Of a stretch of DNA of 64,000 nucleotides, positions 1-11,885 are shown one piece after another. The notes below the pieces were generated by a model, which was not told the DNA's origin, ran no database searches, and worked only from the letters and a program-made list of their open reading frames with translations. A program made the translations under genes and the position numbers. Source of the DNA: Trichosphaerium sp. ATCC 40318 (taxonomy: Eukaryota > Discosea > Flabellinia > Trichosidae); the NCBI GenBank assembly GCA_038496445.1, contig JALMLS010000281.1:1-64000 (forward strand). Direction: 5' to 3'. Every line of letters begins with the position of its first letter. The first letter of the stretch is position 1.

Positions 1-1
1 G

Positions 2-157
2 GTATTTATAAAAGAGTGGTCTGCAGATGGTACTTTAACTCATCATGCAAAATTTGCTTGTGGTAAAAAGGTTGAGGTTTATAAAGATTTACAAGTTCCT
101 TATGAGGACCCAAGACATACGATGACAAAATTATGGAATAAGAAAATATTCGGATAA
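2..157 (+). CDS. 3' end of an unidentified protein-coding gene (partial)
   Basis: An open frame enters from the left edge and runs 51 codons to a TAA at 155-157. The residues look like real protein (…KEWSADGTLTHHAKFACG…, ending KKIFG), with balanced composition and no low-complexity stretch. No start, domain or family can be recognised from so short a tail. It converges on the minus-strand gene that ends at 625, so it is most likely the last exon of a plus-strand gene lying mostly outside the window. The first codon may follow an intron. Confidence 0.5.
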   Translation, partial: VFIKEWSADGTLTHHAKFACGKKVEVYKDLQVPYEDPRHTMTKLWNKKIFG

Positions 158-624
158 CAAACATTTTTACCAGACATAGAGTATATACTCTTCAGAGTTT
201 TGCTTTTAGGCAGTCCATTGGCGTGCTTTGTTCTCATACCTTAATAAATACCTTGCCTAATCGAGTTTTTGTTCTTTGAAGTATGCTAAGCGACATGCAG
301 GAATTTTATTTTGAGTTGCTCATGGATTGCTTGACTACGTCTACGCTATCTAAATAAACAGCTTTATTAACCTATATCTACGGTGTACTTACAGCTTTCA
401 ATATGCGTTACAAAGGCGACACTCTCGTAAAGTCAAGTATTAAAATAATTACATCAACAATGAGGCAAAAAGACAATCGAAAAAAACGTACTTCCATTGG
501 CTGATCGTTGTACTTTTTTCACATGGGTTACAGAAAGAATATCTAATGTGAAAGTGCAACAATACTTCAGGTAAAATACAATTTTTTTATTCTGTCAGAT
601 ATAAATCTGACATACACAAGTGAG
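158..624. other. Convergent intergenic region
   Basis: This lies between the stop of the left-edge gene and the stop of the minus-strand gene at 625. It is AT-rich with stops in all frames and no recognisable RNA gene or repeat. It presumably holds the 3' untranslated regions and polyadenylation signals of both genes. Confidence 0.4.
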
Positions 625-3600
625 TTACTTTCTAGGTGTTTTTGGACTCTTAACGCTTTTAGGACTCTTTAATTTAGAATCAGAGCGTGGGTTTAAGCTC
701 TTACTTCTAGACTTAAACAATGATTTCTTCTTCTCCTTTACAGGTAAGTCACCTGACGCAGGACCCATTGTAAAGTCACCTGAGGTATTACCTTATCTTT
801 AGAGTTCCACCTTTAATAGAAAGTTTAGAAGAAGGTAAAAAAATTGTTGGAAAAAAGAAAGAAAGAGCAGCAGTGGCTGACAACGTACCAGCGACCTTTG
901 ATATGGAATTGACCTGTAATGGTACCCCTGAGTGTTAATGGCCCAATCTTTTTCTTTATCCAAGCCTTTTCGATTTCAACCTTACGTTCACCCTGCACGA
1001 CAATCATTAATACATAATTCGTAGACCAAGTCAGAATAAAAAGAAAAGGTTGTAATTACGCTCTTGCTGTCCGAAGAAATATTCTATTTACGCATAACAT
1101 GCGTGGTAACATACCTTGAATATAGTACCATTGACCTTATATTTACCATGACCATCTTTAGATTGGCCTGTAAATAACATTTTCGACTTATCATGTGCAT
1201 GAAGAGAAAATGTAAGCTCAACAAGAGAACACAACCTTGGAGCTGCACTTGAGTTTCTTCCAGTCATATCAAACTTATACAACTGTGGCTCTTCAGGTAA
1301 CTGCAATGGCTACAATAAAATAAGAAAAAAAAAAAAAGACGAAAATAAACACGTGCAAGAGGAAAACAATCAAAAAAAAAACGCAAGGACTTTTCAACAA
1401 AAACAACTTACCATTGTCGCTTGAGACCATCTACCTTGACGACCTCTTGGAGATCCAGTCTCTTGAGTATTAGTAGTATTTCTACGTCCATCAAGAGATT
1501 CGCCATAAGAAGCATGACTACTAGTACTTGCGAAACTCTCCGAACGCACATGAGGATCACTATTAGTTTTGTGTATTTGTGAATGACCAGATGCTTCAGA
1601 AGCATCAATACTAATTCCAGCTCCACCAAATGTACTCCTTACACCTCCAAATTGAGGCTGATATCTTGGAGACTCAGACGAAGTTAGGTTACTAACATTA
1701 CGCCCAGGAATAGCAGAATAATTAGTTGTATCATCACTAACACTTGATCTTGAATCTTCTGTATTGGTGCCATCAGCATCAATACCAATAGCTACATTAG
1801 GAGAGCTCATTGTGTTAACGCTGGCGCTAGGGCTATCGCTTGCGCCAACGTTGACACCTCCGCCTATGCTGAAGTTGTTTGCTTGTAGTCGTGGCGAATG
1901 AGATCTCGAGTCATGTCCTGATGCCTTAGCAGATGACGATGAACTTGAAGATGAATCAGTTTCTTCAGGTTCAGGACGTTCTTTAGGATCACCAGAGAAA
2001 GTAGCATTAACACCCATTCTACCAACTTGCATACCCATACTCAAATTAACCTTTGAGTTCGCCTCAACCTCTTTTTGAGCAAAACGTGCTTCAGCAGCAT
2101 CACGCATACGTAACTCCGCAATTTCCTGACGTGTAGATATAGGACCACGTTCTTCTTCATCATCAGAAGCAGCGCTACTCTGAGAAGTCATAATGAAGCT
2201 CTCAGACGGTTTACCAGTATTACTAGCAAAGGTACCGCTAAGTCCTTTATTATGAGCAGACTTAAATCCAGCTCCTGAGTTCGCACCAACAGAAGCTTTT
2301 TTAAACCCAGTACCTCCTCCAATGCTAGCATTAAAGGTAGAAGAAGCACCAGACCCAACACTACCGAAAGTAGCTCCTCCCGTTGCGCCTTTTGAGTTGA
2401 CGCTGACGATACTTGAAGAACTTCCTGTATCTGGCGATGATCGGAATCTATTCCTTTGAAGTCCAAGAAGAGAAACACGACGTTGTCCTAGAGGACTGTT
2501 GCTTGCAACACGTTGAGACTCGAAGGTTGTCTTCAACTGTCTTTGTTTATCTTGGAACTCATTTTGAGCTGCTGATAAATCACTCTGTATTTTACGTAGT
2601 GTTGCTTGTTTTGAGAGGATTTCATGATTAAGTGAAGATAATTCACGTTTCTTTACGTCTATCTCTGATACTACTTTATCATAGATTGACTTTCTTGCGT
2701 TTAGGTGTTTATCGATTTCACCCAGTTTCTTTGTGAGCTCTGCGTTCAAGTCGTAGAGAGCTGCTTTTTTTGCAAGGAGTTGGTGGTCTAGGTCTTTTAA
2801 TAGGTCTGTTTTCTCTTTTATAGATGCATCTTGTGAAACAGAAGCAGGATTTTGAGGTTTGATTTGGTTCTGGATGTCAAACTGTGCTTGAAGTTGTGCT
2901 AATTCGTCTTTTTTAATCTTGATCTCTAAGTCTAGAGAACCAAGTTTAATCTCCTTTGTATTAATAGTGTTCATCATAGAAGAAGATAACTCTAAAGAAT
3001 TATGATAATAAGTACTGTGACGACGAGATATTTCCAAAAAAACAAAAAAAAAGATTTTACACACCCTCAAAAGAAACATCATCCTCAGTGTACGTAGGGC
3101 CAACAGGCGTAGGTGTATCAGCTGTAAGCTCTATAGTACTCCCTCTAGGGGAAGAAAGCATAAACGAAGCATCTAGGATACCTGAGCTCGATTTTTCAAC
3201 ACTATTCGCCGAATAATCGCCTCTAGCACTTGCAGGTTTTGCGCTAATATCGACCTTGGTATTGCTTTCTATCGTCAAATTGAATCTCTTCTTGCTACTG
3301 GTGTTACTGCTTGAACTACTAGAGCTACTACTGCTACTCGAGCTATCATCATCTCTAACAGCGCTTGAAGCGCGATCTCTTGAGTCTGCTTTGACGGAAA
3401 GTCCACCGCCGAGTCTATTGGCGCTTGACGCGCTTCCATACATTGAACTGCTACCAGATATACTACTCTTGCTGTTGATACCCACAGAAGTAGTTATACC
3501 CATTTTTGCGAGATCATCGTCTTGAAACGCATTGTACTGCAGTCCAAGTGTAGCACCGCTTAAACTCCTTCTCTTGTCAATAGGAAGGACAGAATCAGAG

Positions 3601-4366
3601 TCTGACGAATTACCAATATCGTCTAGGTTGCTTTCGTGTACTGTATCGGAGAATACGTCGCTTGCTTCATCAGAAGAGTACATATTTGATGCAAAAGTAG
3701 ACATCATTGGATTGTCGCCGAAGTTGGTTGCTCTGGCGTCTTGATGTCCGTATGTTCTAGGAGAACCTGGGAACCATGCTAAAAAGAAGTTTTAGCAACA
3801 ACCAAAAACGTAAAACGATAAATAATTTCTGATAAACGCAAATTTATGAGTAATTAAGCTCATAGAATGCGATTCGAGTTTGTATGTACGTTACGTACAC
3901 TGTTTTGTTCTTTCCCTTTCTTGTTCCATTGCAAAGTTTGCAGACGCATTGCTTGAGCTTGTAACAGGATCAGCAGTAAGCATTGAGTCGGTTTCGTCCA
4001 AAGTAATACCAAAACGGTGTTTATCTAAAAGTCGGTTATTTCTTTCTTCATCGGTTTGCTTGAATACGCACTGAGCATGATTTGGTAAAAACCGATAAGG
4101 TCGGTTGCTTCAACATCAATTTCTTCTAGTATTGGTACTATTTCTGTTGCAGACAAAGTAGAGCCTAATTGGCGAAGGAAATCGATGGCTGTTGAATACG
4201 GCACTTTTCCGGAGTGCGAACTGTCGGCGTATGTGCTCCATATCACTTGAAGGTTTCTGTACTCAGGATTATCGTGGCCAAGCCTACATTCGATTATCAG
4301 TACGGAAAGTAGCGCAAAATAGCTTATATAACCGTACTTTACAACAGAGCCACTTGGAGACGACAT
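625..4366 (-). CDS. Ser-rich coiled-coil protein with a basic tail; function unknown
   Basis: Multi-exon gene read from ATG at 4366 (MSSPSGSVVK). In order I see: an N-terminal helical region of EF-hand-like length (about residues 10-90), a very Ser/Asp-rich stretch, a strong coiled coil (exon 1394-3022, residues of the type KKDELAQLQAQ), a Gly/Ser-rich region, a beta-like domain with the pattern GKYKVNGT…LTLRGTI…FHIKGRW, and a Lys/Ser tail (KSPKSVKSPKTPRK) ending at 625. Splice joins I could phase include 4366 to 4283 across a GTACGG-TAG intron, a 26-nt intron at 4046-4071, and a long intron near 3785-3890. Near 806 the frame shifts by one base between the GRW motif and the tail, so either a splice site is misjudged or a base is missing. 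It could be a cytoskeletal or membrane-contact scaffold, but no family was recognised. Confidence 0.6.
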
Positions 4367-4410
4367 GTAATCTTTTTTATCGTCAGTTGCGCCAAACTGG
4401 AGGGAGACGA
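4367..4410. promoter_or_regulatory. Very short divergent promoter region
   Basis: Only about 44 bp separate the ATG of the minus-strand coiled-coil gene (4366) from the first usable ATG of the plus-strand RasGAP gene (4411). Either the two transcripts share a tiny bidirectional promoter with overlapping leaders, or one true start lies elsewhere. No TATA-like box was seen. Confidence 0.3.
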
Positions 4411-7400
4411 ATGAATATCAAGACTTTTTTTAGTCAAACAAGCGCTATCTTGCCCAAAATTAGTTGAGGTTAGATTTGATGGTGCCAATGGCGTTACGAT
4501 GTTGATTGGATTAACGGCAGAGCAGCGTAGTGTATGATTATTTTCACCTTGGTGTGGACGGCGATCCCGTATACTAAACCCGTTGTTAGGAGCTCAAAAC
4601 GCTGCCTACCGCGTACTTGAAGGCCCTAAAAGATCAATTGGAGCGGAAGAAGCAACTATCACAACAATGGTACAATTACAAACAATATCTCGCGTAATTC
4701 ATTACTAGGAGCGAACAGGACAAAAAATATGAAGATTACACGATTGCCCTTAAAAAGTACGTGATTTTTGTTTGGCGGTAGAACGATTTCGTAACATGCT
4801 GTACTACCCTAAAGAGTGCTGCTGACATATTTGCAAGATGGACAAAAGAGCAAGAAGATAGCTACGAAGCGTTGGAAAACATTGAGCTTGACCGCTTGGT
4901 GTCGGAACGAGAACGCGTGGAAGCGAATATCGCTAAGGAAAAACTTGAATTTGCGGTACATAAAAGTAACGGATTATATTGCTGTTGAGCACAGTCTAGT
5001 TGGTTTACCCTATTTGGTGTGGTGCTTACTATTATAATAGGCTGACATTCTAAAAACTGACAAAGAAATGGCCGTTGTAAATGGTGATTTAAATGCGTTA
5101 TCGAGCAAAATACATGATAAAACGATGGAAGTTAGGAAAATACGTATTGAAGTGTTGAGACTCACGGAAAAGCTCGCAAAGGTTAGACAAATCATTCAAG
5201 GTACCTCAGAGCAAGAGCCAACAACTCCATCGCGCAAGACGTGGGAAAAGGTGCGAAATAAATCCAAAACAAATTTTTTTCTCGCTTCGTTTTTGCTTGC
5301 AATTTTGAATGAGTGCTTAAGAACTTACGTCTGTATTTACAAAAGGTCACACCAACTATACATAAAGCAGCTATAAGAAACACACCAGAGACACCTACAC
5401 CAGCTTGTAAAATATACGTAACTGATGATGAGACACGATTACATTCTTTGCTCCATGTACTTTTTTTATTTTTTCATCAGCTTGTTCTAACCAAAGCGTC
5501 CCCTCTTAGCTTATTGTCAATGATGATTTTGGATTGCTTGCGAAGCTCACCGATAAATTGAGTATCACAGAGTATGATAAGCTAGCGACTTGTCTTGTTT
5601 CTATCTACATGCAACGAGATGATATTTTGTCTCTTATTCAGTGGCTCGTAGAAAATGAAGTGCGCCAAACAAAACACGCCGAGGAAGTACTGCGGTGCGT
5701 ATTTGTGCTTGCGTTTAGGACTTCTCTGTTTGTTTATTAAATTCTGGCGTAGAGGTAACTCAATGGCTTCCAAAGTCATCAAAACGTACTGTAGACTCAC
5801 TGGCATGGACTACATTAGATCCACAATACTTCCAACGCTTAACAAAGTGATTGCTTTAAACAAGCACTTGGACATATCCACCTATGAGATGGATGGACCT
5901 ACAATAGAGGAAATAAACGCAAATTGCGAGAGCATAAAAGAATTTTGTGTTGAATTTCTTGACGCCATCATTGACGCTCAGGCAACTGCTCCACCGTACG
6001 CAGAACAGAGGTAATATTAAGTTGACGTTTTAAAGGGCATTCTTAAAAATATGTTACTTTGTACGGAAAATGGTTGGAGACCGTTTTGGAGATCATGCAG
6101 GTTGTATTGGTACGTTAAAAGAAAACTTGTAGAGAGGCGTTTTTCGGTCCTGACTTTCGCGCGTAGCTGTTGGAGGATTTTTGTTTCTCAGATTATTTTG
6201 CCCTTCTATTATATCGCCACCTAAGGAATTTGGATTGGCAACTCTTCCTTTTGAAGCATCAAGGAATCTATTGAATATATCGAAGATTCTTCAAAATATA
6301 GCGAATCAGATCACTTCCTTTAAGGAAGAGCATATGGACCCTTTTCCTGAGTTTGTAGAGGATCATTTAGAGCGTGTTTACAATTACTTCAAGAATGTCG
6401 CTGTACGTATAGTCAAATTAGTTCTTTCCATTTTTTTGGCCGTTTCATCTCTTCTAAATTATCTCCCAAGAATCAAGGCGAATGTATAAGAATGGTTACT
6501 ACTCCGAAAGAAGTAACAGATATGATCCCATTAGAGAAGATTGCAAAGCTTATAAGTGATAATAAAAAGAAAATAGCACCTTCTTTCGTTGACTTACCAC
6601 AAACTACATTTGTACGTTTCTAGAACCCACAGTTACAACAACCATAACTTAACATGTTATTATAGAAATGGAAACAATCTAGTGGATTTAAATTGACACA
6701 AATCTTCAGATTTCTTGGGTTTCAAGGCTCTATTACTACTGACGATATGGATGCTAGAGCTCTTTCAAAGGTATTGTTGTTTTTATAGCTTCTTTTCCTT
6801 ACAATCTTGTTTTAATATAGATGATTACAGAAGACAATGCGTTCCTTGTTTTAGGCTTATTTAAAGTTATGAATGACGGGAAGGAAGAGTTAGCAGATGA
6901 ATGCTCAATCGCATTGTACTATTTGCTTTTCAAGCATAATAAGTTGAGTTACTTTTATGATGCAGTTGCTGCATCTGTTGATTCATCAACACAAGCTAAT
7001 GGTAAGATACAAGAGTGATGACCTTTATTCTAATTACTTCTATGAATAGAGGACGTGACTAAGTGTGTTGGAGGTATAGCTATATCTAAACTTGCTCAGT
7101 ATCTCTTTGCAGAGAACTTTGTACTTCGTGATGCTTGTAGACCTCTTCTTCCTATTATACAACGTGATGCTTCTAAAATGATGCAGAATCAAGTTGTTAT
7201 TGGTGCTTGTGAGGTTTATCGTAGTACAATTATAGAATCATTACAATTCTTCCCAACTATGTTGAAACAAACGTTTTATACGCTATCCAAGGTACACGTG
7301 TTTTTTTTTTTTATTGTGAAAAAAAAAAGACTCTTTTTGTTTAGTTGTTGGTTTCGCTTACCACTCTTTTAGTCATGTATTAAAGGTATTACAGTTGTTA

Positions 7401-8155
7401 GAACAATTGTTGTATCTATATTTTGCTCAGCAATAGAGAAACCAGATGAGTTTGGTGTTATTTCTGAGCAAGTATTACAACGATTAGATAAAGTACAGAA
7501 AAAAGCTTTGTTCGTTATTTCGGACTTATTAAAGGCTTGTGCTCGTGGCGAGCGTGATCGTGCTAATAAGCCAAGAGATGCTTTTATAAAGAGCAGTGTT
7601 GGTATGTTAGACAAGGCTATAAGCGCATGGTTAACGAAATATGTACGTTTGATTGAACAAGTTCTGTTTCTCTTTTTATTTTGTAATTCTCGTGTTTTAG
7701 GAAGAGCCTCGTATGTTCCCTCATGATGAAGTAATGTTAATTAATAAATGGGGTACAACTAAAAAGGCTTTGGGTATTGTACACAAGATGTGTTTTAAAC
7801 ACATGAATAGTCTTGCTAGCTATTTAGATAGAGTATCAACCTGGGAGGAGGTACGCCTTATGTACTTTTTTCTTTCTTCCTTTTTTTCTTTCTTTTTCTT
7901 TCATTGCACTGACTGGTTACTCATGATTTATTTTTGTTGTAGTATGTTGCATTCACTCCATTCGAATTTATAACAAAATATTTACCTTTGGGATCTGTAC
8001 AAGGTAGAATACCTTTAACATTACGTGCAAGAAAATTAAGCCAAAATCTTGCTCGTGAAGCTAATACTCGTAATTCTACTGGTGCTAGCCATAGGCGCGC
8101 AAAGAGTCACGAGTACAACGCTGAAGTACGTACAAAAATCCATAAAAATCCATAA
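4411..8155 (+). CDS. Ras GTPase-activating protein (RasGAP domain, N-terminal coiled coil)
   Basis: Predicted to stimulate GTP hydrolysis on a Ras-type GTPase. An N-terminal coiled coil (about 4600-5230) precedes a RasGAP domain. The arginine-finger motif is formed across an intron as VLR|GNSMASKVI (about 5695-5780). The second hallmark, FLFLRLFCPSIISPP, follows at about 6186-6230, then NIANQITSFKEEHM. Downstream exons (6490-8155) form a helical C-terminal region ending at TAA 8153-8155. About ten introns interrupt the gene, many starting GTACGT/GTGCGT. A 15-nt intron (4694-4708) is needed to remove an in-frame stop. The start is uncertain: ATG 4411 is followed by a T-rich AG at about 4441 from which the conserved frame begins, so a short upstream exon may be missing. 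IQGAP- or neurofibromin-like subfamilies are both possible. Confidence 0.85.
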
Positions 8156-8294
8156 AAACCAAAACGCCCGGAGCCTCTTTTTTGGATTTTCCTTTTTGCT
8201 CTTTTTTTTTTGAACTTTTTTTTATTTACAAGCTATTTTAGCGCCACATAGCAGTCAGCCGACAGGATGAGCTAACAAGTACGACAATATTTAT

Positions 8295-9464
8295 TTAAAT
8301 AAGCCTTACTGAACCTTTAGAAATAAGAGCGCGTATAGACTCATAGCGAACGACGTAGATCTCACCTTTATTCAAACTGATCGTAGCATCTGGCCTATAT
8401 TTTTTTGAGATAACTTTCTAGAGAAAAAGTACACTTACTGATCGTGTTCTAAAGCTATTTCTCCCAAATCCTCTCTAGCTTGAACAATAACAAATTGATC
8501 AAGATCCGGTTTTTGGACTAAAAGAGAAAAAAGTGTCAGAATGAGGTGTTGTGATTAGAACGCAAAGAAAAAAAAAAAAAAAAGAAGAGAAAGTTTGTAT
8601 TTATTTTGTCAAAATGTACTTTTGTAAATAATATCATAAAGCAGTTTGTATTTATTAAAAGAAGTAATCAAGTTGCACTACTGATAATTACGTTTAACAA
8701 TTAGGGAGTTGGTTGAGTGTCATTCAAAATGACAAGCAAAAAAAAAAGGACTTTTGGTTTTTTTGGATGAAAAAACGTCACGTGCCCATGTCAACATCTG
8801 GACGGTTAGGTCTACTAGGATCTGCTATACCACGCATGTGCTCCGGTAGTTGACCAAGAAATGATGTTTTAAAGTGTGTTTGAATGAGACTCTTGTACCT
8901 AAACAGTTGGGTTTAGGAAGCCTTCGTCTTTTGAAAAAAAAAAGTGCAATAAAAAAAGAAACAAGGCTAGCGGTTCTCGTACGAGTTAACGAATTTTTTT
9001 TCGCTTGTAGATAATCGTTTTATGTATGTACCATCACTTGAGAAGTGAATAAAGTACTTTTCTAGCTATTTTTCGGTTAGCGGTTTATAATAGACAGGAA
9101 AATAGGTTTTTCGTTGTTTCGCGTATGAGGAATGTTGTTGAAGCGTTTGCTAACCTTTGCTAATCTAATACGCAGTATGCATTGTAAAATGTACTTCAAA
9201 CGGTCTAAATCCAGTTGTAATAGGCGCACTCGTAGTCTGTCAGTCTCATTTTCAATGTGTGACAACAGCGACTCTATATACTCTGCCTATGGTGTATACG
9301 TTAGTTTATTTGAATATTTAAGCGTTCTATTTAACCTGGCTCTCTGTGCGAGCCAAACCAGCTTCTATGCAAACTTTTGGGTAAGGTAGAATATCTGGGG
9401 CGTTTTTTTCGTTTATCCAAGCTACTTTCAAAGCTTCAATAAGGTTTCCGGCTGTTCGCGCCAT
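8295..9464 (-). CDS. SLD5: GINS complex subunit SLD5 (GINS4), DNA replication
   Basis: SLD5 is one of four GINS subunits of the CMG replicative helicase (nucleus). The first exon from ATG 9464 reads NLIEALKVAWINEKNAPDIL, matching the family N-terminus. A middle exon (about 9080-9265) has the RLLQLDLDRLKYILQCILRIRL helix. An exon near 8790-8895 carries YKSLIQTHF. The last exons carry the C-terminal B domain: KPDLDQFVIVQARE and GEIYVVRYESIRALISKG…, ending VRLI* exactly as in other SLD5 proteins. The intron 8518-8785 only keeps phase if its 5' site is GC rather than GT; at about 268 nt it is also unusually long for this genome. The gene converges on the RasGAP gene. Confidence 0.9.
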
Positions 9465-9945
9465 TTTTAAAGTTTTTTGCTCGAAAAACGTTGAATTTCT
9501 GACTTTGGGATTTTTTGACTTGTTTGTTGACTGATTGGGATTCGTATTCCTGGAGGGTACTGTATGAAATTGATAGTGTAATAACGTGCGCAATCGGCAA
9601 GTTATTGTCTTGTAGGAGCTAACAAATTGAATTACATTACTTACCAATTAGAAACGCTTCCAATCAATACTTACTAGAGTTTACGGATATTGAAACGCGC
9701 CTAACGTGTTTTATTGGCGTCATCTGTAGTTATCATTTTTACATCATTGCATTGCAACAAAAAACAAGATAACTAACAACATGAATTGGCATGTAAGTAA
9801 GGTCTATGTATCATCTACATCATTAGTTAGGATCATTAACTGAATATCAACAACCAAAAGTGGTATACACAAAATTGCTTTTTTTCCGGTTTCGAACATC
9901 AGTTTGAACTATTTCTCAAGAAAACATATTCTCAATAACCACACC
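9465..9945. promoter_or_regulatory. Divergent intergenic region between SLD5 and the serpin
   Basis: About 480 bp with no credible open frame, lying between two divergent start codons, so it should contain both promoters. I see no strong motif beyond general AT-richness. Confidence 0.35.
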
Positions 9946-11296
9946 ATGAGTGCCACCCCTAGTATTAATCACACAAACGTTCTAGCATTTAATTTGCTGA
10001 GTAATCTCATAAACGGAGAAAAAACGCCAAACGTGTTCATTTCGCCTTTCAGGTGCGTAGAAATAGTGAAAAAAGGTGGTACTGACTTGAATAATAGTAT
10101 TTTTGCTGCAATGGGTATGTTAGCTCGTGGATCGTCTCCAAATACGCTTAAAACAATACAAGAGGTAATTTTTACACCATTCTTCTGTAACTTGGCTAAT
10201 GGTATAAAACAGGTCCTACAGAGTACGTCAATAGGAGAAAACGGCAGTACTATGGTCAAGGACATGAAAAAGAGCATTCTTTCTGACTCAGATGACAAAA
10301 CAGAAATAAAAATAGCAAACTCAATTTGGGTAAAGAAAAGCGACATCAAACAAGACTTTGTTGATGATCTGGCATCTAATTTTGATGCTGAAGGTACTTT
10401 TAAAAATACTGAATCCCACGTGGTTTAACTAACAAAATCATAATCTAGTGCAACCGTTAACAACGCCAGAACCAATCAATTCATGGTGTAATAAGAATAC
10501 AAATGGAAAAATATCGCATGTCGTTGATGCTGTTGACCCTCTTGACATTGCAATTCTTGTCAACGCCATCTACTTTAAAGGTGCTTGGAAGAATCCATTT
10601 AATGCAAACGAAACAAGAGATGGTATTTTCCAAAACTACCAATTCAGCCAAGAGAAAGTGAAGCTTATGAAACTAAAGAAAAAATTACCTTACAAAAAGA
10701 CAAAAACTCATCACGTCCTTGCATTGCCTTATGGTAAAGGAAATGTCGAAGCTTTAATTATTCTACCTATCGGTATGTGCTATAAGTTTTCAACATCAAA
10801 AATACTAATTTAGTGTAATAGACAAGCCTCAGAAGGCGCAAAACAAACTGTCAATGACAAAGGAGGAATTTGAAGTAGCTACATCAAATCTTAAAGTCAC
10901 TGATGGCATATTGATGCTCCCAAAGTTTAAACTAGACTACAGTGCAGAACTAATACCTGTGATGAAGGGTATGGGTATTGAATTTCCAGAAGGATCGATG
11001 GCACGTATGTCAGATGACAACAGGTACAAGGCACTTTGAGAAAAATAAATGTGCTAATACATTCCCACAGCGCTTATGTTTCTCGTATACTCCATAAGTC
11101 CATTCTAGAAGTTGATGAGGAGGGTACAGTAGCAGCAGCAGTTACAGCAGTAAAAGCTAAGAAGAGAAGCAGAGTGGCAAAGGCAACTTTTGATATGACT
11201 TGTGATCATCCTTTCATCTTTGCAATCAGGCACAAGAAAACAAAAACCATTTTATTTATTGGTTCAATTAACTCTATTGCCCAAACAAAAAACTAA
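9946..11296 (+). CDS. Serpin (serine protease inhibitor), inhibitory type, no signal peptide
   Basis: Serpins trap proteases by a conformational change after cleavage of their reactive-centre loop. Starting at ATG 9946 (MSATPSINHTN), the protein has ISPF|SIFAAMGMLARGS, IANSIWVKK, the breach region INSWCNKNTNGKI, LVNAIYFKGAW, and near the C-terminus HPFIFAIRHKKTKTILFIG. The loop (about 11116-11185) reads EEGTVAAAVTAVKAKKRS. The hinge EEGT-x-AAA is the hallmark of inhibitory serpins, and counting from P15 Gly places Arg at P1 and Ser at P1', with Lys at P2 and P3. A trypsin-like or kexin/furin-like target is therefore inferred. About six introns; the one starting GTACTTT near 10394 joins DAE to VQPL in phase. 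No signal peptide or ER-retention motif is visible, so the protein is probably cytosolic or nuclear. Confidence 0.92.
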
Positions 11297-11885
11297 ATAA
11301 ATAGACTTCTATTCATTGCTGCTATTACTTGTCTTCAAAATAAATCACGTGATATGTTGTTCAGCGAAATTAAAATATACTGTATGTTGCATTTTACGCG
11401 AAATTGTCGTCATCGTTACAGTCCAGACTTTTTTAGAATTGGATAGGAATGGCTTTATACACTCCTAAATGCTGGTCACATACGCCATGCGTCTCTGTAC
11501 ATTTATCACAATACTGACCCAATAGAGAGATTTGTAGAGAGATTTATAGTGAGCTGTTCCTTGTATAGACGCTTATATGCGCTAAACTTATTGTGATCTT
11601 TCCTTTTGTTGTTTGTAAATTTCTAAGGTAAAGGAAAATTAAACATTGAATTGTTGAGAATCACAGCGGGGATTGGTTTCATCCGGTCAGCATTTACACT
11701 TTGAAACGCTGTAAACGGATCAAGAAGAAGAATAGATCTAGTTGCGAGAAATGATACAACTTAAGTAAAAGAATGAAGTGTCAACACTATAAACTCAAGG
11801 CAAAACGAGAATTCTGCTTTTTTTATGCTGGTAGTTACATTAACGACATTTCTGATTTACCTCATCAGTAGACTGGTATGCTTTC
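11297..11885. other. Convergent intergenic region
   Basis: About 590 bp between the serpin stop and the stop of the minus-strand F-box/LRR gene. It has stops in all frames, an AATAAA-like signal just after the serpin stop, and one CACGTG palindrome near 11347. No gene was seen. Confidence 0.4.

Noticed and set aside
790-805. A 12-nt GTAATACCTCAG intron to fix the tail of the coiled-coil gene
   Set aside because: Removing 12 nt does not change the reading frame, so it does not solve the break near 806.
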